The notes under the pieces are model-generated. The model worked only from the letters and a program-made list of their open reading frames with translations. It ran no database searches and was not told the origin of the DNA. Of a stretch of DNA of 64,000 nucleotides, positions 53,595 to 62,373 are shown one piece after another. The DNA lies in assembly GCA_022605955.1 (NCBI GenBank), contig JAKCOZ010000020.1:1229001-1293000 (forward strand). The letters run 5' to 3'. Position 1 is the stretch's first letter. The number at the start of each line of letters is the position of its first letter. This DNA is from Rallus limicola. Taxonomy: Eukaryota; Chordata; Aves; Gruiformes; Rallidae. A program made the translations under genes and the position numbers.

Positions 53595-53745
53595 GGAGGT
53601 GAGGGTCATGGCTTGGGGATGCTCAGGGTGCAGAGGATGCGTGGGTCATAGCTTGGGGATGCTCGGGGAGGGGGTGTGAACGATGCTCGGTTCACAGCTT
53701 GGGGATGCTCAGGGTGGGGGTGTGGAGGATGCTCAGCGGGGGCTG
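53595..53745 (+). repeat. Imperfect ~50-bp tandem repeat, 3 copies
   Basis: The phrase GCTTGGGGATGCTC recurs at 53611, 53651 and 53697, each followed by AGGGTG/GGGGAG words and a GAGGATGC/GAACGATGC phrase. Diverged, variable spacing. Confidence 0.75.
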
Positions 53746-53879
53746 CCCGGCTTGGTTGTCCCCAGTACATCCCTCCCACCCACACCTCAGCTCACCTGGG
53801 ACTGAGGTCCCACAGCCCTGGGTGCTGCCAGGGACAGGGGCTGCTACCCTCCACAGCCCTGGGAAATCCATCCCCCGGA

Positions 53880-54570
53880 ATAACAGCCATAAACCACAAA
53901 TAATCCCCAGTGCCCCTTTTGTTAGAAAAAATCATGGCCTGGCTTGGAACCAGGGACATTCTTTTCTCCACCTGCAAATAAAAGTGTCACACCAGTTGCC
54001 ACTTCAGACCCTGCCAGAAAGGGCTCAGGAGCCCACTAAAGACCAAGACTTTAAGCCTCACCGTTAAGAATTACAAGAGATCCGCTGGGCAGCATGGAAA
54101 TACAAGAAATACTACAATGCCAGTGCTAAAACCTAATGAGAAATGGAACAAGCTGAGACAGAAGCTTAACAAGAAATACTGGACAAGTCCCCCAAGAAAA
54201 ACTACAGGCAGCAGCGGAGAGGAGCTGCCAGCCAGCTCTGCAGCCGTATTGATCCTGGCCAGAGAAATAAGAGGAGGCCTTTGGAAAGTAGATAAACAGG
54301 GAGATATACAGCAGGAGAGGTCCAGAACTGATGAAAACAGGAGAAAATGCAGCTTAAATCAAAGGGCAAATACACAGAAAGAGAAAAGGTAATAGGATTT
54401 GTGTTTATGGCTAAAGAGGAGAGTTGTGGGGAGGTGATCAGACACCACGGTAATTGAAAAGAAATGGAAAACAGAGCCCAGTATAAATATTTTCTTGGGA
54501 GAAAGTGGGCTGAAAACTTGAAATAAGCCATTATTAACATCTGTCCAGGCCTGAATCCGGAAAGAATATG
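53880..54570 (+). other. Purine-rich asymmetric segment of unknown nature
   Basis: About 690 bp with a strong A+G excess on plus, most marked at 54060-54530. It contains a 91-codon frame (54117-54392) rich in Lys/Arg/Gln/Asn that matches no family I recognise and has no flanking exon evidence. Strand asymmetry suggests a transcribed or retroposed origin rather than a typical enhancer. An old retroelement or a lncRNA exon are both possible. Confidence 0.35.
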
Positions 54571-54840
54571 CAGAGAGGTGTGAGGGAGGGTGGGTGTGGG
54601 CGAGGGATGGTGAGGGACAGTAAGTGGTCACGCCTGCTCGAGGTGCCCAGCCCCCTGCCCAGCTCCGGGTGGGGGTCAGGCTGGGCAGGGGGCTGGGGAT
54701 GCCTCCTCCTGCCTGCCCAAAAGCCAGTGGTGATGCCCCCTGCCCCAGCCCTCCTGCCAGGCAGTGCAGAGATGCTGCTGTGGCTCTGGGGACTCCTCAG
54801 CAGGGGACCAGGGCTGTGACCAGGGGGGGATGGCAGGGCT
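54571..54840. other. GC-rich spacer
   Basis: Unique sequence; nothing recognised. Confidence 0.25.
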
Positions 54841-54888
54841 GGGATGGTGTGGGGCAGGGATGGTGTGGGGCAGGGATGGTGTGGGGCA
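54841..54888 (+). repeat. 16-bp minisatellite, 3 exact copies
   Basis: GGGATGGTGTGGGGCA repeats at 54841, 54857 and 54873 without mismatch. Confidence 0.95.
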
Positions 54889-55960
54889 GGGCTGCAGAGT
54901 CCTCTGCCCACCCTGGGGCAGGAGATGGCCATGCAGCATGGTCCGTGGCCTGTGAAGGAGGACACTGCTGACTCTGGGGGCAGCCCAGCATTAACCCCCA
55001 TGTCATGGGGGTCTGGAGCTTGGGACCGAGTAGAGGGTCCCCATCCCTCACAGCCTCAGGGGGGGGAGGGTCCGGGCTGTGCGGGGTGGCCTTGCAGGGC
55101 TGGGGGACGGCGGCTGGCTGCCTCCCCCCCAGACTCCAGCGCCGTAAAGCAGGAGCCGATGCACAAACCCTCCACCTCCTGCCTACTAAATCTCTCCTGT
55201 CTCGGCCCCGCTGGCAGAGGCGCTGCCCAGCATGCAGAGGACGTGTGCTGGGTGCGGGAGCCTGCAGCCGCCCTGCTCGCTCCCTCAGCGCCAGGCAGGG
55301 GTGGGAGGCTCAGGAGGGGTGCTCAGGGGATGCGGGGGGGTTCAGCACCTCACGCACCCCGGGGCCTTTCCGGGGTGGGAGCAGCCAGCTCTGCCCGCTG
55401 TCCCCGGGGGATGAGCCCCCCCTGCGTGCCGTGGAGCTGGATCTCTGCGTCCCCCCGGCTGCTGCAGCGTTCACGGGGCTGGGGGCTGCTGGGGGTCTGC
55501 GTGATGGGGTCCTACGTCATCCCACCGGGTGCTGCCATCCCTCCCCAGAGGGGAGTTTTGGGGGTGGCTTCGGAGGGTCTATTTGCAGGGAGGGATGCTG
55601 CCCGGCCCCCCCCACCTCGCCCCTCGCAGCTCTCCAGTCGCTCCGCCACGGTTGCCATGGCAATGAGAGAGGAAGGCTCCCCTTCGCCTCCCGAGATGCT
55701 CAGCGCCAGCATTCCTCCGCATGGCCATGGCCGGCCTGCTGCAATACTAATCAGAGCTAATTGCCAGGAAGCCACCCCCATCCTCCGTGCTGAGCGTGGC
55801 AGCTGCCAGCACAGCACCGTCCCCAGCCCACGGCTTGTCCCCACTGGTGTAGGGAGCCCTGATGCCCCCAAACCTGGCCTGGACTGGGGCCAGCCACCAT
55901 CCCTGCAGTGATGGAGCATCACTAGGCTGGTGCCCCTGCTCCTCCCCAATGCCACCAAAC
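54889..55960. other. GC-rich spacer holding the window's longest open frame
   Basis: A plus frame of 355 codons (54844-55911) covers this region. It begins in the 16-bp repeat, has low-complexity Gly/Pro/Ala/Ser composition and other frames are also open. An internal Ala-Val-Lys-Gln-Glu-Pro near 55141 resembles a SUMO-type motif but stands alone. I do not call a gene. Confidence 0.35.
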
Positions 55961-56255
55961 CTCACACCATGTTGCCAGAAAGACTAAGAAAAGGAATTAA
56001 ACAGAAATACAGATGGAAAGGTGCATCTCACCAGGAGGCAGATTTGGGCAAAGCCATGCCAGGGCAGCGGGTGGGATCCCCAAAAACCAGCACATTGGTT
56101 CAAAGAGCCATGTGCATCCCAAAGATGGGGCTGCCCCAGCGATGGCAGAGTGGGGTGCAGCCCCAGTGCTCACCCCCATGGGCATTGGGTGCTGCTGGAC
56201 AGGACCATGGCAGCAGCGGTGCCACAGCCAGATGCGCTACAGAGCCAGAGCACAA
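55961..56255. other. Mixed spacer
   Basis: A short A-rich patch (55978-56015, AGACTAAGAAAAGGAATTAAACAG) then unique GC-rich sequence. Nothing recognised. Confidence 0.25.
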
Positions 56256-56257
56256 TA

Positions 56258-56620
56258 TTCACAGGGGAAGGATTTTTTTTTAATAGGGCCCCATGGAGAC
56301 ATCAGGGCAATTTTCAAGGAGGTTTGAAGCCACCGGGAAGCTTATTAGATCCGTTCTGCAGAGTTAATTTGATGTTGGTAATCAGTGAGCAAGTTAAGCA
56401 GTTAAGGAGATGGTGGCTGCTGAATGGTTTGGCTGTTTAGCCTGCTTGTAAGCAGTGGTTACTAATGAGCGGCTCATGAATATGAATGAGAGATGATTAC
56501 AGTGTGGAAAGGGCAGTCAGCAAACCATAAACTCGATTTTAATCTTTTTATTATCAAAGTCACGTTATTAATAATAGACTTTACATTAACACCCGGCTTC
56601 ATCAGCCCATTAATGTCCTC
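56258..56620. promoter_or_regulatory. Candidate conserved noncoding element
   Basis: AGAGTTAATTTGATGTTGG, GTAATCAGTGAGC, GGCTCATGAATATGAATG, CTCGATTTTAATC and CGTTATTAATAATAGAC. High complexity, no frame. Confidence 0.43.
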
Positions 56621-56928
56621 CCTGGCATCCCCCGGCAGCACTCGGCACCCGCCTCCGCTGGGGCAGAGGACAGGACCCTTGGCGCTGTGATGTGCCCCTC
56701 ACTGGGGCGTCTGGCCTCTCCCAGCAGCAGAGGCTGCACCACCAGTGACCCTCACCCACGCCCCTTCCCCAGGGCGGATGCCTGGAGAGTCGAACAGGGA
56801 GCCAGGAGCTGAGACCACCCTGTCCCTGGGTACCACAGCGGCCACGAGCATCCTGGTCGCTGCCAGTGCCACAGGGGTGGCACATCGCAGCTGAGCACCG
56901 TGCCCAGCTCCCCATGAGAACACAGTCC
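56621..56928. other. GC-rich spacer
   Basis: Unique sequence; nothing recognised. Confidence 0.25.
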
Positions 56929-56931
56929 TAT

Positions 56932-57310
56932 TGTCTGTGTGCCTAATTAATTACCCTTATTTCCTGTGGGGATGGGTGCTGTTGTGAGGAGCCAGCGGCT
57001 CCTGGGCAGAACGCTGAGCTAAGGGATGTGGAACATGCTAAAAAATATTAATCTGCAAATGAAAATGGGTTTAATTGGATTCTGCCTTTGGGATCGGGTC
57101 GCTGCCACGTTCTCAATCAGAGTTGTCCAGTCAGCACAGCAGCCACAGAGCCTTTCAAATGGAAACGGCGAGCGGCTCCCAGAGGTTAATAGGAGTGGTG
57201 GAAAATAAATAGGTTATTGATTGATAATAACAATAAGCTGACTCCAGTCCTACCTTGGTGACCTTTCCTCACCCAACTTAGAGAAAACTCAGTTAGCATC
57301 TAATTATGGA
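56932..57310. promoter_or_regulatory. Candidate conserved noncoding element
   Basis: GTGCCTAATTAATTACCC, AAAAAATATTAATCTGC, GGGTTTAATTGGATTC, AAATAAATAGGTTATTG and GCATCTAATTATGG, with a GC-rich gap at 56965-57015. Last large AT-rich island before the CpG island. Confidence 0.42.
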
Positions 57311-58285
57311 TTGCCTTACGGTCCCACCTATTAATGAGGCTGTGTGGTGGCACTGGCCAGGAGCCGCTCTCGTCAGCAGGGAGTCCCAGAGCGCAGATGG
57401 CTGGAGCATCCATGGACAATGCCAAAGGCATGGCACCAAGCCCACCCCCCTGGCCCCCTCCCCAGTCCTCCCCACTGCTGCCAGGACCCCCGACATATCT
57501 GTTGGGCTGGTGGGAACAGAGCTTTGGCCTTGTGGGCTGCTCCTTGGGGAAGAGACAAAGTGACTTGTCAGCAGTGCAGGTCACCCGGCTGGGCATCCAA
57601 GAGGCTTCTCCTTTGTTCCAGGGGGGCTGTGGGGTGATGCTGGTCTGTAAACCTTGTCCCTGGGCCTGAACAGGTCACAGCCACTGCTGTGTCCTGCAGA
57701 GATGGCAGAAGAAAGGACGGTGGCTTTGCCCACACAGACGTTTGGGATGCTCCGGGATCTCCTGCCTCCAGCTCCGGCTCTGCTGCGATATAGGAAACAG
57801 TCACAACCATCTGGGAAAGACGTGGATTCCAGCCAGCACGGCTCTTGGGGAAGGAGGGGAGCAGACATAGGGCCGCCTGGGACAGTGAGGCACCTGCCTA
57901 AACCCTCCCCAGCCGGAGGTGCCAGTGCTGCCAGCACGGCATTGTGCGGTGGTGGGGTGATGCCTGTGGTTAACAGCACTTTTCCCATTTCAGGTGCCTT
58001 GAACATCCCTTCCCTGCTTTTCCCAGCTTTCCAGGGGTATTCCGGGCAGGACAGTGGGCAGGGTGAGCCAGCAGTGCCAGGCACATCTCCCGGCAGTGAT
58101 GGGGCTCGGCAGGGCTCACTCCGAAAGGGGGCACAGTGCTGCTGGAGGCAGAGCATCACCTGTGGCAGACGTGTCTCCCCAGCCGGCACCACCGCAGCCC
58201 TGGGTGTAAAACACCATTAAAAAGCCCCCAGAAATCTCCCAAAACGGGTTCTGATGGGCACTGCCCATCTCTTCATCGCTTGGGG
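57311..58285. other. GC-rich spacer
   Basis: Unique sequence with overlapping frames up to about 200 codons on both strands; nothing recognised. Confidence 0.3.
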
Positions 58286-58289
58286 AACA

Positions 58290-58420
58290 TTAACTCAGAG
58301 GAACACGAGTTGTGGGGATGAGAAACGGGCAGGAATAATTTAAACCAGGAGAGGAGCGCAGTCTGGGGCTTCGTGGTGGTAATTAGTATTACTTCCTAAT
58401 GAGGTTCGGTCAAGAGGCCA
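58290..58420. promoter_or_regulatory. Small AT-rich islet
   Basis: GGAATAATTTAAACCAGG and GTGGTAATTAGTATTAC, about 60 bp left of the CpG island. Confidence 0.3.
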
Positions 58421-58479
58421 GGTGTGCAGCCCCCTTGCAAGCCACCCCGCAGCACTCTGGGTGAGCACAGCCCCACGGC

Positions 58480-59460
58480 ACCTCCCAGGGCCGGGCTCCG
58501 GGGCTTGGGAAGGAGGGTGGGTGTGATGGTGCGTTGCACGGTTACAGCCCTGGCACGGCGGGGGGAGGCTCCGTGTCCCTCCCAGAGAGAAGGTTGGGAG
58601 TGGAATAGGGGAGAATTGGTGTGTTGGGGGTTTTCAGGGTGATTTTTGCAGCTCTGGGAACGGAGGCACTCGAGCCCCGCACACAGCGCGGTGCGGCCGG
58701 GACTGGGACGAGCTGGAAGCGCCGGGGTGTTTCACAGCCCCTGAGCCGCATCCAGCCCCAGCGCGCGTCCCACCCGGGGATGCGGCGAAGCCAGGCAGGG
58801 CGAAGAGGCACTGGATTTGGGGAGACACCCGGGAGCGGGGGCGCCTGGTGGGACGGAGCCGTGACCGCGCTGCAGACACGGGTTTGGGCTCCCCATACAC
58901 CCCCCGTGCCCCGCCTCGCCGGACAGGAGCCTGCGGGAGCTGCTGGCGGCTGCGGGGACACCGGGTGCTGCCGTTATCCCCTTCTCGGGGGTGGGATGCT
59001 CTGCAGCACCCGGGCAGCAGCGGCACAGCCCGGGGCGGGGCTGGGCTGGGCTGGTCCGGTCCCTCTGCCCCCGGCTGCGGGCGGGGCTCCACCGGCACCG
59101 GGCCGGGCTTCTTTGGGCTCCGCCGGCTGCGGGCCGGCCTTTCCTGGAGCACGAGCTCCACCTGCCGCCGCCCTCCCGGGCCGGGCCGGTACCGGCGGGT
59201 GCCCCGCGGCCCCCGGGCCGGTTCCCCGCGGCATCCTCGGGCCGCTCCCCGGGACCCCGCGCTCGTCCCCGCCGCGGCGCGTCCCGTGAGCGCCCAGACC
59301 GGGGACCGGCGGCGCTCGCGGCCACCCCCCCGCTGCAGAACCACTGCCCCGGAGGTGACACCCCCCTGCACCGCCTGCCCTGGCCCCTACGACAAGGGAG
59401 CCGGAGCACCCCCGGACCACCCTCGCCCGGCTCCTCCAGACCCCCCGCCCCATAAAGAGA
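58480..59460. promoter_or_regulatory. Strongest CpG island of the window
   Basis: About 1 kb of very high CpG density, peaking at 59080-59340. A plausible donor-like CCCGTGAGC lies at ~59284. Frames are open on both strands for over 200 codons but are Gly/Pro/Arg/Ala low-complexity. It could be a promoter with a noncoding or partly coding first exon on either strand. Direction and gene cannot be fixed from the sequence. Confidence 0.6.
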
Positions 59461-61235
59461 CCAGACCGCAGGGTGGTTGCACACTTGCCATGTTCACAGC
59501 AGACATTACAGGCTGCGGGGGCATCCTGGGGGCTGTGGGGACCCCTGGGGCACCCGCTCAGGCAGCCCCAGGACCCCTTCTCCCCGAGCATCCTCACCCC
59601 ACGCCAGCGCCCGGCCCCACCGTGGCCCTGCCCGCTCCCTGCGTGCTGGGCGAGGGCCGGCTGAGGGTGCTGGCTGAGCAGGGGTGCCCCGGCCAGCTCA
59701 GGCTGGCGTGCCCTGGGCAGGACGCTGTGCCCAAGGGCCGGGTGCCATCGCTGGACCGCTGCCCGTGTCGCTGCTGAGGTGACCTGGCCCCGCAGCCGCC
59801 ATCCCTGCAGCTGGCACAGGGGCATCCGCACATCACGTCCCTCTTGTGCTGCCGCTTCCCCTCTTCAGGCAGCTCTGTGGGGGACGGACAGACAGACTGG
59901 ATCTTCTCCCAGCCAAGGGAGATGGGGAGCAGGAGCACCGAGGTGCTGGGGCAAAGGAGCAAACTGGATGTTTCTCGAAGCCTCTCACCCCCCTCTCTGT
60001 TCGGAAGGGGTGGCCTTGCAGGGGGCAGCAGCCACTGGTGGCCTGTCCCCACCACGGGCACCACTTGCTGCTGCCGCCGGGCTGTACTTGCCCGGTGTAT
60101 CCTCTGTCATCTGGGTGACTCCTGGTCCCAGCACTTCCCTCGGTGACCAGCCTGTGGAGGTGACCCCTGGGCATGGGTCTGGCTGGAAAGGGGGGTCCAT
60201 GGGGCAGGGAGGGCAGCCCCCTGCGATGAGGCTCCAGTGCCTGCCCAGCACTCATGGTGTTCTTGATTCACACAGGAGCCTTGAACCTGCCTGTCGCGAT
60301 GGAACCTGCCCTGTGCCCCATCCAGCTCATCCTCCCACCCTGGCTCTTGCCCATCCCCATGCTGGAGCCCCTGCCCATCCCCACAGCCAAACACAGGAGT
60401 GTCAGCCCAGAAACCAACCCCCGGTCCCAGCTGTGCAGAGGAAAGTGGGGCAAGTGGTTAGTGGGTTACAGTAGAGGTTGGGCAGCCATGGAGCTGTGGA
60501 GGGGACCCCTGTCAGCACGAGAGCCCAGCAAGACCACCCCACCCTGGCTGAAGGACCAGGCTGCGGTCACTGCGGCCCAAGGATGCCAAGGGGAAGCAGG
60601 CAGTGGCTCTGTGTGAACCTGGCCACACAGGAGCCCCTGCTCTGGCTCTGCCTCCCAAGAGCAGGCAGGAGACCTGTCCTGAGTATGATCAGGAGGTCCT
60701 CACCAGGGGCTTAGTGAGCACAAGCCAAAGTCAGGACAGAGGAATAAAGCAGCTGGAGCTGGGTGCTGGCCAGATCCATAACCAGGACAGAGCTGCCCTG
60801 ACTCCTGGTTGAGGCAGCCCCCCCAAGCCTCCCCACTGCCCTGGTCCCCCAGCAGCCACAGTCTGGTCTGTCCTCGTGAGCCAGCCCCTGTCCCAGCCAG
60901 CAGCATGGGGCCACTGTCCTGTCCTGGCACACAGGGCTTGGTTCAGCCGCACCGGCCACCACAGCCCTGCTGCTGGTCCAGCCAGCACCAACTGCAGATG
61001 GTGTCACCACGGGTGGCTAGCCAGCACGGCCAACGCACAGACAGCCTGGAGAGCCAGAGGACATCTCCCTGACTGACAGATGGACAGGCAGGAGGCAAGG
61101 CACAGGCTGTGCCCCTGTCCTGGCCTCGCAGCATCCTGTCTGTGCTGGGCAGCCAGCAGCAGGTCCAGCCTCCATCACCCACTGCCTGCTCCTGCCCGCT
61201 CGGCTGGCGGCCAGGGGGACCCTGCAAGTACCAAC
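59461..61235. other. GC-rich sequence right of CpG island
   Basis: About 1.8 kb lacking AT-rich islands, unlike the preceding 58 kb. Contains the outlying GGTTAGTGGGTTA at 60456-60468. No exon recognised. Confidence 0.35.
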
Positions 61236-61240
61236 CCAGC

Positions 61241-62373
61241 AGTTAGTTAGACGCAGCCCTCGGCGCCGTGCGGTTAGTCAGGACCACGCTGCCAGCAGCG
61301 ACTTCCACATGCATCAGGGTCACAAGATAAACTGTGGAGAGACAAAGGGAGTGAGGAGAGGAGCCCAGCAGTGCCCTGCAGCTGCCCTGGCACCGATGCA
61401 GGAGCAGCAGGAGACCATTCCCCATAATGGGTGAACTGGGGCCCCAGGAGAGCCCCAAGCTCAGGCTCTGGTGGGGCTCGAGGCCATAGCATCACTTTTT
61501 TGGCTGAGCCTCTCTGCCAGCTGGCTTTGCCAGGCTTTTCTGGCCATTACCAATTGGAATTAACGGCTTCGGCATAGCCCAGTTTCCACTCAGCCTCTTT
61601 TCACCACTCAGCCACTTGAATTTATTGGGAAACAGAAGGCCAATAGGGAAATTTTTCCAAGCCCCCAGCCCTGAGCATCTTCCTTTCCATTGTGGGAGAC
61701 AAAGATGCTCAGCGGCACGGAGAGCCAGGCTGCTGCAGGTCGGTGCCCGGGCGCTGGGAGCGGCTGCTGCTCAGGGTGAAAGTGCAAAGAGTGTTTGTTA
61801 GTAGCGACAGAGAAACAGGTCAGGAACGGTTAGTACAGGCGGTTAGTAACAGAAGCATGGCACAACCGGTCTGACTCGGAGGGCACAGGTACTGGAAGAG
61901 AAATGAAGAGAAAAGCGGCGGCGGTTAGTCTGTTTAATTCGGATCAGGAATGTGTTAGTGACAGGGATCTACTGGCTCAAAAAGGAACTGAAAAGCTTCT
62001 GCTGATAAATCCATGTCAGGCTCCCGGTCAGCGCCAGACTCCACAGGCAGAGCCGGGCAGGGCGTGCAGGGAGAAGCCCCCTCCTCACGCCGGGCAGGGG
62101 CTGTGGGATGCCCGTCCTGCCCGCTGCGGGGGCTCGGGCTGCCCGGCCCTGGCTGTGCAGCCCGTCACAGACACAGAACCCCCAGCACCTACCAACCTAC
62201 TGACCCAGCTTTTCTGTTCCCCTTTCAAGGCAGCGGGGCTGCCCGCGGTTAGTGGAGGCGAGACAAGGCCGGTTAGTAGGGCATGCGCTGGGCTGGTTAG
62301 TGGGTTAGTCCGCGGGCCGGGGGCTGCGGCGCCCCCGCAGGGGGGGCAGGGGGATCGGCGGGTTAGTGGGTTA
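61241..62373 (+). other. Cluster of same-strand GTTAGT/GGTTAGT motifs
   Basis: GTTAGT occurs 12 times, all on plus, at motif starts 61241 (AGTTAGT), 61272, 61796 (TGTTAGT), 61828, 61841, 61923, 61953 (TGTTAGT), 62247, 62271, 62295, 62303 and 62361. Nine of these are the full GGTTAGT. It is not a periodic array: spacings range from 8 to over 500 bp and the intervening sequence is unique. In the rest of the window I found only a few GTTAGT/ACTAAC words. Function unknown. Confidence 0.85.
61495..61695. promoter_or_regulatory. Moderately AT-rich element inside the GTTAGT region
   Basis: CCATTACCAATTGGAATTAACGG, CACTTGAATTTATTGGG and AGGCCAATAGGG (CCAAT-box orientation). The only AT-rich island right of the CpG island. 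Confidence 0.3.

Noticed and set aside
54844..55911. 355-codon frame, longest in window
   Set aside because: Starts in a minisatellite, low-complexity composition, other frames equally open, no domain. The Val-Lys-Gln-Glu-Pro motif is a single short coincidence.
58621..59831. Several 200-310-codon frames over the CpG island
   Set aside because: Simultaneously open in multiple frames and strands, Gly/Pro/Arg/Ala-rich; expected for a CpG island.
62295..62373. True interstitial telomeric repeat
   Set aside because: No TTAGGG run is present; only GGTTAGT/GGGTTA words, so a telomeric origin is at most a hypothesis.
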